Source: an uncultured Gammaproteobacteria bacterium (lineage in GTDB: Bacteria; Pseudomonadota; Gammaproteobacteria; SZUA-140). From it: a DNA stretch of 6,059 nt. This document shows, one piece after another, positions 1 to 6,059 of the stretch. Made by a program: the position numbers and the translations under genes. Numbering within the stretch: position 1 is the stretch's first letter; every line of letters starts with the position of its first letter. The DNA is taken from the NCBI GenBank assembly GCA_945787585.1, contig CALZIG010000161.1, positions 1 through 6,059 of the forward strand, read 5' to 3'. The notes under the pieces were generated by a model. That model ran no database searches. It had not been told where the DNA came from and saw only the letters and a program-made list of their open reading frames with translations.

Positions 1-49
1 TATCACCAGCACTGATCTGTTCGAGTTGAGGCGTTTTTGCTGTAGTCAT
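1..49 (-). CDS. 5' end of an unidentified gene downstream of tgpA (partial)
   Basis: Sixteen complete codons are visible, reading MTTAKTPQLEQISAGD, before the frame leaves the window. An AAGGTG ribosome binding site lies 5 bases before the ATG at 49, which is a good spacing. The start is 27 bases after the stop of the transglutaminase gene on the same strand, so the two are probably co-transcribed. The visible residues are polar, with no signal peptide or membrane segment. Too little is present to assign a family, and I do not recognise it. That this is a real start is inferred from the binding site, the spacing and the shared orientation. Confidence 0.6.
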   Translation of the reverse strand, partial: MTTAKTPQLEQISAGD

Positions 50-76
50 CTTGTCACCTTATCTGTGAAAAATGGA

Positions 77-2050
77 TTAGAGTTTCAACCGTTGGACGCG
101 TCGTTGTAGCTGCTTTAACTGTTGTGGAGTATGACGCGGACGATATCTAAGTGCAATATAGAGGTCATTGATTTCCGCTACCTGTGATTCAAGGTCAGGA
201 CGTAACATAATAATGCGCTTCGCAAAATCGACGGGCCCTTCATGAGGCTGGCGCTGAATACCGATTGCCGCAATCTTTTGACAGAAGCGATAGTAGCTCA
301 ATGAAATGGCATCGCGCTTTGTTTTGCTACGCTGGATAGTCAGCAGGAGTAATAGCGTTAACGCCACGGTAACTGCAATGGCCATCGCAATCGCCATCTG
401 TTTGATCGATTCGATGCCGAAGCGAGCGAGTAAACCGGACTGTTTGAGTGAGTCGTATCCGATGACCCATTGGTTCCAGCCATTATTTACAGTGTCCCAG
501 CCGTAACGGAGTTTGCGCCAGTTTTCAGATAAAAAGTCATTATCAAACTGCAACGTTGACTGGCGGTTAAAGAGATCGGCAAACGCACTTTCAGCCCCCA
601 GTGATACGCGCTCCGGGGCGACGGCGGAGGTCGGGTCGACTCTTACCCACCCTTTGCCGTCCAGCCACACCTCGGTCCAGGCGTGAGCATCGCGCTGGCG
701 CACAATGAGATAGCCACCGACAGGATTGAAGTCACCGCCCTGGTAGCCGGTGACAATACGGGTCGGAATTCCCGCCGCGCGCATCAGCACCGTGAAACTG
801 GCGGCGTAGTGCTCGCAGAAACCTTGTTGAGTATTAAATAGAAAATCGTCGACGGGATGATTGCCGAGGAGTGGCGGTTTCAAGGTGTAACTGAACGGTT
901 GCTGATTAAAATATTTTAAAGCATGGTCGACAATAGCCTCGGGTTCACGTAGCTGCTGTTGCCATTGTCGGCCAAGTGAAATGGCGCGACTGTTTCTATT
1001 GGTCGGCAGTTGCAGCGCACGTTGTTTTTCATCAGTCGTTAATGGCCCGGTGACATATTCACTGTACGAGGTCATCTTATAACGCAGAAGCTCCTGTACT
1101 TTTGATTCGGTGATCAACTGGAAATCATTATTGATAATGGTGTCATCGGGTGCGGTTGCGGGCAGGTCTAATCCATAGAGCCACTTTTGATTGTGAGGCT
1201 CAAGCGTAACGGTATAGTGGATTGGCGCTCCAGTTGGGCGGTAATAACTGACATTGTTATGATCACCGACGGCACTTCCGCTACGCCAGTTTTTGCCATC
1301 GGTGTGCCATAATACGGGGCCACGCCAATAGCTAAGCTTGTTATTGATCACCTTATTTTCAAAGGCAACGCGAAAGGCGATTTTGTCTGATTGGCTAAGG
1401 TTGCTGATGCTCCCCATCGACATTTCATCGTTGATGCCAGTGGTGCCGCTATGGGCATCATTGGGGAGCGACCAGAGTGGCCCGGGAATACGCGGAAACA
1501 GAAAAAACAGAATCAACATGACGGGAACTGCCTGCATAAAAATTTTTGCAGAAAGTTTAAGATTAAGCGTTAGTGTACTTTTTGCAGGGGGTAGATTGAG
1601 GTTGATTAATGTCGTCGTCAGCAGAAATGCGACGATGATCATGTAGACCGCCATCAACATTGTCTGACTGTAGAGCACCAGTGTAATCGCGAGGAAATAG
1701 CCGAGCATAATGACGACGACATAATCACGTACAGTTTTCATCTCCAGTAATTTAAGCGCCAGCATTGTGGCGAGCAGGGCGATCCCCGCTTCACGCCCGA
1801 TCAACGTGTGGTAATGCAGATAGACGATGATCAGCGTAGTGCAGAGTAATAGCGTACGGATTATTTTATGGGGCAGCGCTAGATGAGAGCGTCGTTCAAT
1901 GATGAAGCGCCATACCCCAAATAGCAGGCACAAAACGGTAATGGTAGGTGGCAAGCGTAATATGTGAGGCGCAAAGGCGAGTAACAGCGAAGCCAGCAGC
2001 CACATCGTGGTGTTGCGTGAAACAGTGATATGAGATAGATGCCGTTTCAT
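77..2050 (-). CDS. tgpA: TgpA-like membrane transglutaminase (DUF3488 / transglutaminase core / DUF4129)
   Basis: A 657-residue inner-membrane protein with a periplasmic transglutaminase-like domain. Residues 1-190 hold about six or seven hydrophobic segments (DUF3488 type), including the conserved stretch REAGIALLATMLALKLLEMK at 86-105 and FFLFPRIPGPLW at 182-193. The motif SMGSISNLSQSD at 211-222 is also typical of the family. The transglutaminase core spans about 370-480 with an intact triad: Cys412 in GFCEHYAASF, His456 in RQRDAHAWTEVW and Asp472 in VRVDPTSA. One further membrane helix lies at about 551-572, followed by a cytoplasmic DUF4129-like tail with HEGPVDFAKR. Length and order match TgpA of Pseudomonas aeruginosa, where the protein is reported as important for viability; its natural substrate is not settled. 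The gene starts 9 bases after the DUF58 stop, with no strong ribosome binding site, which suggests translational coupling. Family certainty is high; the exact function is inferred. Confidence 0.93.
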   Translation of the reverse strand: MKRHLSHITVSRNTTMWLLASLLLAFAPHILRLPPTITVLCLLFGVWRFIIERRSHLALPHKIIRTLLLCTTLIIVYLHYHTLIGREAGIALLATMLALKLLEMKTVRDYVVVIMLGYFLAITLVLYSQTMLMAVYMIIVAFLLTTTLINLNLPPAKSTLTLNLKLSAKIFMQAVPVMLILFFLFPRIPGPLWSLPNDAHSGTTGINDEMSMGSISNLSQSDKIAFRVAFENKVINNKLSYWRGPVLWHTDGKNWRSGSAVGDHNNVSYYRPTGAPIHYTVTLEPHNQKWLYGLDLPATAPDDTIINNDFQLITESKVQELLRYKMTSYSEYVTGPLTTDEKQRALQLPTNRNSRAISLGRQWQQQLREPEAIVDHALKYFNQQPFSYTLKPPLLGNHPVDDFLFNTQQGFCEHYAASFTVLMRAAGIPTRIVTGYQGGDFNPVGGYLIVRQRDAHAWTEVWLDGKGWVRVDPTSAVAPERVSLGAESAFADLFNRQSTLQFDNDFLSENWRKLRYGWDTVNNGWNQWVIGYDSLKQSGLLARFGIESIKQMAIAMAIAVTVALTLLLLLTIQRSKTKRDAISLSYYRFCQKIAAIGIQRQPHEGPVDFAKRIIMLRPDLESQVAEINDLYIALRYRPRHTPQQLKQLQRRVQRLKL

Positions 2051-2059
2051 GTCACGCCG

Positions 2060-3028
2060 TTATGCCGCTGGATACAACGCAAGCGCGCTGAGGCATTGGT
2101 GTCGATGGTCACTCCCCTGCGCGGGTGCAATCATCGTACCGGGTAAACGCAGGCCATAATTGATCTCATTCTGTTCGGCATCGATGATCCAGCGGCATAA
2201 CTGACTGAGACGCGCCTCGCTGTCGAGTGCAGACAACGATTCCCACTCAAACCATAACTCGGTGGACTCATGGTCACCAAACTGTTTAGTGAGTAGTTGG
2301 TCGCTGTGTGCCGCCGCCTTCCAGTTGATGTGTCGGGGTGAGTCGCCGGGGTGATAGTCGCGGAAGCCGATGAAGTCATCGCCGCTCTTTAGTGAACTAT
2401 TGTTTCCGGTGCCAACGCCCCCCCCGGTCGGCAGAGGAGAGTGTTCGGCGGGGCGAGGGTAGACCATGCATGATTTGGGCAGTGTGCAATGGGACCACGC
2501 CCGAAACAACCCTAATGGAAAGACGGTGTCGATGGTGATCTGTTCAATTTCCAGCCAGCCGCGCTGCGTAGTGGGGCGCGTCAGTTTGGTCTCTGTGGTT
2601 TCGCCGTTATCAAGATTGGTGACGATGGCCGGTTCACCTTTGAAGCGCACACAGAGGTTATAGCGCGGGTGTTTTTCAGTGCTTAAGAGTTGCAGACTGA
2701 AGGTGGCGGGTTCATCACAAAAGACGGCGGTTGCCTTACCGGCGCGCACTTCGAGATTGAGCAGATTACGATAGGTGTGGATGATCGACACCAGGCCGAC
2801 ACTGGCGAGCAGAAAGGTTAAGACAAAACCGAGACTGTTATTATAGTTGGTCGAACCAACCAGTAGTAACATCAGTAGCATTGAAAAAAGGATGCCGTAG
2901 TAGGTCGGCAGAATGTAGATACGACGTCTGGTTAAGATGATGGCATCGTTGCGCTCATCACCACTGCGCCGCTCGAAACTAAAGAGGCGAGAGGCCAGGT
3001 GTTCAATGGAAGGTGGTAGATACTTCAT
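2060..3028 (-). CDS. DUF58 domain membrane protein (VWA-like), partner of MoxR
   Basis: A 322-residue protein with two adjacent membrane helices near the N-terminus (about 43-60 and 66-84), then a soluble region. The DUF58 signature GFRDYHPGDSPRHINWK lies at about 221-237. The early 'RRRIYILPTYYGILFS' segment and late 'YGLRLPG' segment are also typical. DUF58 proteins have a von Willebrand A-like fold and are regularly encoded beside MoxR ATPases and transglutaminase proteins; their molecular role is poorly defined. The gene sits 36 bases after moxR and 9 bases before tgpA. There is no clear ribosome binding site before the ATG at 3028, and no better start is visible. An unusual run of eight G on the coding strand encodes Gly202-Gly204 just before the signature. 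Family assignment is firm; the biochemical function is unknown. Confidence 0.92.
   Translation of the reverse strand: MKYLPPSIEHLASRLFSFERRSGDERNDAIILTRRRIYILPTYYGILFSMLLMLLLVGSTNYNNSLGFVLTFLLASVGLVSIIHTYRNLLNLEVRAGKATAVFCDEPATFSLQLLSTEKHPRYNLCVRFKGEPAIVTNLDNGETTETKLTRPTTQRGWLEIEQITIDTVFPLGLFRAWSHCTLPKSCMVYPRPAEHSPLPTGGGVGTGNNSSLKSGDDFIGFRDYHPGDSPRHINWKAAAHSDQLLTKQFGDHESTELWFEWESLSALDSEARLSQLCRWIIDAEQNEINYGLRLPGTMIAPAQGSDHRHQCLSALALYPAA
2418..2425 (-). repeat. G8 homopolymer within the DUF58 coding sequence
   Basis: Eight consecutive C on the plus strand give G8 on the coding strand, in codons for Gly202, Gly203 and the first two bases of Gly204. Loss of one G would lead to a TAA after residue 212, and gain of one G to a TAG after residue 210. 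Both fall before the DUF58 signature motif. Tracts of this kind can slip during replication, but nothing here shows that this one does. Confidence 0.9.
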
Positions 3029-3064
3029 CGATCAGGCAATGTGAATGTTGTTTAGCTAATGGGC

Positions 3065-4042
3065 TTAATCGAGTGGCACCGTGAGCAGATGAGAGGCGAT
3101 TTCATCGTTATCCTGGCCTGAAAATTCAGCGGAAGGTTGCAGGCGGTGGTTGACGGTGGCCGGCAAAATGGCCTGAATATCTTCGGGCAGCAGATGGTCG
3201 CGGTCATCAAGGACGGCCCACGCCTGAGCACAGCGCAGTATCGCGATACCGGCACGCGGTGACAGGCCGTGGCGGTAATGGGGACTGTGACGACTGACGT
3301 TGAGAATTTTTTGCAGGTAATCGATGAGCGTGTCGGAGACATGTACCTGTGACACACTCTGCTGGATAATCAATAGCTCATCAGGGGTCATTATCGGTGT
3401 AATATCCCGCAGGATTTCGCGGCGGTCGCGACCTTTAAGCAGCTCTTTTTCGTGGGCATGATCGGGATAGCCGATCTCAAGGCGCATCAAAAAGCGATCG
3501 AGTTGTGATTCCGGCAGCGCAAAGGTGCCGATCTGATTGCTGGGGTTTTGCGTTGCAATCACGAAAAAGGGTGACGGCAGTGGATGCGTCTCGCCTTCGG
3601 TCGTGACCTGATACTCTTCCATCGCCTCCAGCAGCGCACTCTGCGCCTTGGGGGTGGCGCGATTGACCTCATCGGCCAGCACCATTTGTGAAAAAACAGG
3701 GCCTGGATGAAATTTAAAACTGGCACTGTTTTGATCGTAGACGGAGACCCCGAGGATGTCGGCGGGCAACATATCACTGGTGAACTGGATGCGCTGGAAG
3801 TCGAGATTGAGGACGCGTGCAAGCAGGTGAGAGAGGGTTGTTTTACCGACGCCCGGCTGGTCTTCAATCAGCAGATGGCCACGGGCAATCAGGCATGTCA
3901 ACGCTAATCGTAGCGTCTGTTCCTTGCCGAGGATGACCTCGTTCATCGTGGTGAGCGTCTGCTGTAACAGGGCGCCGCTGTTGATAGCTTTTTTGATCGG
4001 TTTATCTTCGGGTGTTAACAGGCTCGAAGCGGTCTGGCTCAT
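3065..4042 (-). CDS. moxR: MoxR family AAA+ ATPase
   Basis: A 325-residue cytoplasmic ATPase; MoxR proteins usually have 300-350 residues. The Walker A motif is at about 60-69 (EDQPGVGKTT, Lys67). Walker B is at about 121-129 (VLADEVNRA, Asp124 and Glu125). Sensor 1 is ATQNPSNQ at about 163-170, followed by LPESQLDRFLMR at 176-187 with the arginine-finger region. The sensor 2 motif is GLSPRAG at 259-265. 'TSDMLPADILG' at 88-98 is a MoxR hallmark. Members of this family are thought to act as chaperones for assembly or activation of partner complexes, often with VWA-domain proteins, and here the DUF58 gene follows directly. The first 20 or so residues are variable and the ribosome binding site is weak, so the start at 4042 is the likeliest but not certain. 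No clear promoter is seen in the 134 bases upstream. Confidence 0.94.
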   Translation of the reverse strand: MSQTASSLLTPEDKPIKKAINSGALLQQTLTTMNEVILGKEQTLRLALTCLIARGHLLIEDQPGVGKTTLSHLLARVLNLDFQRIQFTSDMLPADILGVSVYDQNSASFKFHPGPVFSQMVLADEVNRATPKAQSALLEAMEEYQVTTEGETHPLPSPFFVIATQNPSNQIGTFALPESQLDRFLMRLEIGYPDHAHEKELLKGRDRREILRDITPIMTPDELLIIQQSVSQVHVSDTLIDYLQKILNVSRHSPHYRHGLSPRAGIAILRCAQAWAVLDDRDHLLPEDIQAILPATVNHRLQPSAEFSGQDNDEIASHLLTVPLD

Positions 4043-4176
4043 CTTTATGATTCCATTTTTGGGTCGGTTTTGACGTTTACGGGTGTAAAAGATTAGCGGC
4101 AGAACAGAGGGATGATTGAATCCCGTTAGATAGAAAAGCGGTAGCGGAGAGGGTGTTACGGGGTCGTTGAGAGGAT

Positions 4177-4986
4177 CTAATTGAGGTGTAATTTTACCGC
4201 TGGTGGAATCTGAATCTCGACCGCAAGCGGCAGATGATCAGAGAGTGATTTATTGATCACCTCGATACTGCGGATCTTGACCGACTGGGTAGTCAGGATG
4301 TGATCGATATTGCGCATGGGTCGCCAGCTTGGGTAGGTGTTGTGAATGGTGTTCGGACGAGACAGATTGGTATCGCGCAACAGCATCTCCATTTCGGCAC
4401 TGCTCGGTTGGCAGTTGAGATCACCCATCACCACCACATGATCAAACTGATTGACTAGACTGCTGATGAAGTTGAACTGATAAGTCCGCGCCGTCTTGCT
4501 CAACGCCAGGTGTGCCATTAATACGATCAGCGGATTCTCGGGGGAGCCGTAGCGTGCCTCCATCACCCCTCGGCCGGGAATCAGGCCGGGTAGCTTGTGA
4601 GTCGTGACCTGATAGGGTTTGTATTTACTCAGTAGGCCATTACTGTGCTGGGCAAACTTGCCGAGGTTGCGATTGGTCTGGTGGTGCCAGTGCGGAAAGT
4701 CGGCCTTCTTGGCCAGATACTCGACCTGGTTGATGAAAAAGCTGCGCAGACTGCCGCCATCGGCCTCCTGTAGCGCAACGAGGTCAAATTCGCTGATGAT
4801 GTCAGCAATGCGGTCGAGGTTGTCGAATGATCGCGCATGAGGGAGCAGATGTTTCCAACACTGGGTGATGTAATGCCGCCCGTGAGTCGACGCCATCCCC
4901 ACCTGAATATTAAAGCTCAGCAGTTTAATGTGGTGCGCCTCAATTTCTTTCAGGGGCGCTATTTTTGTGATATCAATCGCTTGCAT
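4177..4986 (-). CDS. Endonuclease/exonuclease/phosphatase (EEP) family protein
   Basis: A 269-residue protein of the DNase I/exonuclease III-like metal-dependent phosphoesterase superfamily. All active-site motifs are present: Asn26 in LLSFNIQVG, Glu74 in VALQEADGGS, Asn116 in QHSNGLLS, His159 in LMAHLAL, Asp189 and Asn191 in GDLNC, Asp228-His229 in NIDHIL, and Ser249-Asp250-His251 in SDHLPLAVEI. There is no signal peptide or membrane helix, so it should be cytoplasmic. The substrate (DNA, RNA, phospholipid or inositol phosphate) cannot be told from sequence. The 'FNIQVG' and 'GGSLRS' segments resemble the gene I recall beside dsbA in Pseudomonas. An in-frame TAA directly precedes the ATG at 4986, and the next Met (31) lies after the Asn26 motif, so this is the only ATG start giving a complete domain. 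No Shine-Dalgarno sequence is evident. Confidence 0.9.
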   Translation of the reverse strand: MQAIDITKIAPLKEIEAHHIKLLSFNIQVGMASTHGRHYITQCWKHLLPHARSFDNLDRIADIISEFDLVALQEADGGSLRSFFINQVEYLAKKADFPHWHHQTNRNLGKFAQHSNGLLSKYKPYQVTTHKLPGLIPGRGVMEARYGSPENPLIVLMAHLALSKTARTYQFNFISSLVNQFDHVVVMGDLNCQPSSAEMEMLLRDTNLSRPNTIHNTYPSWRPMRNIDHILTTQSVKIRSIEVINKSLSDHLPLAVEIQIPPAVKLHLN

Positions 4987-5019
4987 TTAGTTTAATTGAT
5001 CATTCCGTTTTGTGGTTGA

Positions 5020-5025
5020 TTTATA
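5020..5025 (-). promoter_or_regulatory. Possible -10 element upstream of the EEP gene
   Basis: On the minus strand the hexamer reads TATAAA, five of six matches to the sigma-70 -10 consensus, 33 bases before the EEP ATG. At 17-base spacing the -35 region would be TTCTCT, a poor match. A transcript starting here would have a short leader. This is a weak candidate, offered because the EEP gene is 190 bases from dsbA and may need its own promoter. Confidence 0.22.
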
Positions 5026-5048
5026 TGGCTGCCGCTTCCAGCAGAGAA

Positions 5049-5070
5049 GGGAATGTGCCATAACATTCCT
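5049..5070. repeat. Inverted repeat between dsbA and the EEP gene
   Basis: A 7-base perfect inverted repeat, GGAATGT and ACATTCC, is separated by a 6-base loop and extended by one G-T wobble pair. On the minus-strand transcript it is followed by CTTCTC rather than a U run, so it is not a classical intrinsic terminator. It could be a weak terminator, an RNA processing structure or a protein-binding palindrome. Confidence 0.5.
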
Positions 5071-5122
5071 AAGTTAATAATAGCGGCACCTTGTAAATTC
5101 AATAGAGTATATTTTTATTGAG

Positions 5123-5149
5123 GGATTGAAGAAGTGACCCCTTCAATCC
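5123..5149. repeat. 9-bp inverted repeat just after dsbA
   Basis: GGATTGAAG and CTTCAATCC form a perfect 9-base stem with a 9-base loop, about 30 bases past the dsbA stop. On the minus strand it is followed by CTCAATAAAAATA and on the plus strand by GTTGCAT, so neither side has the U run of a standard Rho-independent terminator. The position fits a 3'-end stabilising hairpin or imperfect terminator separating dsbA from the EEP gene. The role is inferred. Confidence 0.6.
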
Positions 5150-5178
5150 GTTGCATACCAGTAAGACAACAAAATCGC

Positions 5179-5814
5179 TCAAGAGTTGCTTTCAACGGTA
5201 ATTAAATGGTTGATGACTTTAATCACGCCCGGGAAACCTTGTTTGCCCATGCCGGTGTCGATGCGGTATTTACCGTTGACGACCACTGTCGGCGTACCCT
5301 GAATGCCATATTTACTGGCGAACTTATCAGCACGTCTGACTTTGCTGTTGACGCTAAATGAATTGAACACATTTTTAAAGTCATCGTTACTGACACCATG
5401 TTCAGCGAAAAAATCCATCAGGCTTTTTTCGGTGTTGAGGCGGCGTTTTTCGTTATGAATGGCGTTAAATAACGGCTGGTGGATCTCATCCAGTTTGCCC
5501 AGTGCCTGCGCAGTGAAGAAGGCGCGTGCGTGGATGCCCCAGTTTTCACGCAGGATCACCGGGATGCGGATAAATTCAACATTGTCCGGCTGGGTTTTGA
5601 GCCAACGATCAATATGTGTCTGGAAGCGATGGCAGTGCGGGCAGCCGTACCAGAACATCTCGATCACCTCGATCTTCCCGTTGTTTTTGATGGGTGGCTG
5701 TGCAGGCTGAATGAGTTGGTAGTTAACCCCTTCTGTAATCTCGCCTGCGGCGTGTGTGGCGGGGGCGAAGGCAATAAACAGAAATGGTATTAGGCACGCT
5801 AGCACTTTTTTCAT
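5179..5814 (-). CDS. dsbA: Thiol:disulfide interchange protein DsbA
   Basis: A 211-residue periplasmic oxidase that introduces disulfide bonds into exported proteins and is normally re-oxidised by DsbB. A Sec signal peptide covers about residues 1-22 (MKK, hydrophobic core, then ATHA before AGEITEG). The thioredoxin-like motif FWYGCPHCHRF has the catalytic Cys58-Pro-His-Cys61, encoded at 5632-5643. The cis-proline loop is GTPTVVVNGKYR with Pro175. The helical insert between them contains the typical 'FNAIHNEKRRL' segment. Mature length of about 189 residues fits the family. The start at 5814 is chosen because it gives a proper signal peptide and has GAGGTG six bases upstream; the frame can be extended to an ATG at 5868, but that adds 18 residues ahead of the signal peptide and lacks a binding site. 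DsbB is not in this window. Confidence 0.95.
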   Translation of the reverse strand: MKKVLACLIPFLFIAFAPATHAAGEITEGVNYQLIQPAQPPIKNNGKIEVIEMFWYGCPHCHRFQTHIDRWLKTQPDNVEFIRIPVILRENWGIHARAFFTAQALGKLDEIHQPLFNAIHNEKRRLNTEKSLMDFFAEHGVSNDDFKNVFNSFSVNSKVRRADKFASKYGIQGTPTVVVNGKYRIDTGMGKQGFPGVIKVINHLITVESNS

Positions 5815-5939
5815 CGGTGACACCTCAATTAATAACGGGAGTTTGGTCTGGATATAACTGGTATCCATAAGGTTAATCGTTTGGGAGATTCATCCTCAAT
5901 AACAGGTAAGACTATTGAAGTTTCGATTTGTTCGCAAAA

Positions 5940-5968
5940 TCTACAGTGATTTTATCGGTGTTTGGCAA
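5940..5968 (-). promoter_or_regulatory. Candidate sigma-70 promoter for dsbA
   Basis: On the minus strand, TTGCCA (five of six to the -35 consensus, 5963-5968) is followed after 17 bases by TGTAGA (a weak -10, 5940-5945). Transcription would start near 5933, leaving a leader of about 120 bases before the dsbA ATG. The -35 touches the ATG of the divergent frame at 5968. The weak -10 makes this only a candidate. Confidence 0.3.
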
Positions 5969-6059
5969 TGAATGGGGTATTATGCGAGGTACTTTATGAG
6001 AAGAAAGGCATCGTCTGGCTTGAATCGCCGGAAGTATTATTTTTGCAGGAGATAGTTGA
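5968..6059 (+). CDS. 5' end of a possible divergent gene, unidentified (partial)
   Basis: From ATG at 5968 the plus strand stays open to the window end for 30 codons, beginning MNGVLCEVLYEKKGIVWLES. A GGTG lies 7 bases upstream of the ATG as a modest ribosome binding site. An in-frame TGA at 5947 limits how far the start could move upstream. The peptide is acidic with mixed hydrophobic residues and looks plausibly protein-like, but it is too short to assign. It would be divergent from dsbA. A minus-strand frame is also open over the same stretch, so coding status is uncertain. Confidence 0.4.
   Translation, partial: MNGVLCEVLYEKKGIVWLESPEVLFLQEIV

Noticed and set aside
1338..1646. Plus-strand open frame of 102 codons opposite tgpA
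   Set aside because: It is antisense to the conserved membrane region of TgpA and shows no recognisable family feature.
3559..3867. Minus-strand open frame of 102 codons in another phase inside moxR
   Set aside because: It overlaps the Walker B and sensor 1 coding region of an intact MoxR gene; its Arg/Ser/Pro-rich composition is typical of an out-of-frame shadow.
4109..4124. Short inverted repeat GGGAT / ATCCC between the EEP gene and moxR as a terminator
   Set aside because: The stem has only 5 base pairs and no following U run, so it is within chance expectation.
4043..4176. Promoter for moxR in the 134-base gap after the EEP gene
   Set aside because: I could not find a -35/-10 pair with acceptable matches and spacing; the trio may be transcribed from further upstream or from a promoter of another type.
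5479..5793. Plus-strand open frame of 104 codons opposite dsbA
   Set aside because: It lies wholly inside the antisense of a clear DsbA gene with all its motifs and looks like no protein family I know.
5912..6058. Minus-strand frame open from the window edge to a TAG at 5912, which could be the C-terminus of a gene upstream of dsbA
   Set aside because: The 48 codons show no cytochrome or other motif, and the plus-strand frame over the same stretch has a start codon and a modest ribosome binding site. It cannot be excluded without more sequence.

Overview
The window looks like an ordinary chromosomal segment of a gammaproteobacterium with a base composition near half GC. The call rests on two things. 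The dsbA gene followed by a cytoplasmic endonuclease/exonuclease/phosphatase (EEP) protein of the type containing 'SFNIQVG' and 'SDHLPLAVEI' is an arrangement I recall from Pseudomonas and relatives. The moxR - DUF58 - transglutaminase (tgpA-like) triad is also typical of gammaproteobacteria. I cannot name the genus. There is no sign of a mobile element, CRISPR array, tRNA or rRNA.

All five complete genes lie on the minus strand, so transcription runs from high to low coordinates. In that order they are: dsbA (periplasmic thiol oxidase, best start at 5814), a gap of about 190 bases with two inverted repeats, the EEP-family protein, a gap of 134 bases, then the tightly packed trio moxR (AAA+ ATPase), DUF58 membrane protein and TgpA-like membrane transglutaminase. 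Gaps inside the trio are 36 and 9 bases. A sixth minus-strand gene begins 27 bases after tgpA with a good ribosome binding site and runs out of the left edge, with only 16 complete codons visible. At the right edge a plus-strand frame opens at 5968, divergent from dsbA, and stays open to the window end.

Functionally there are two blocks. The first is envelope protein folding (DsbA) next to a phosphoesterase of unknown substrate. The second is the MoxR/DUF58/TgpA module. In such modules the MoxR ATPase is thought to act as a chaperone-like partner of the VWA-like DUF58 protein, and TgpA carries a transglutaminase-type Cys-His-Asp domain on the periplasmic side. All key residues are intact in all five genes.

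I found no convincing new system. The most notable details are a G8 homopolymer inside the DUF58 gene, where either a one-base gain or a one-base loss would truncate the protein before its signature motif, and the paired inverted repeats after dsbA. The unidentified partial genes at both edges are the main unknowns.
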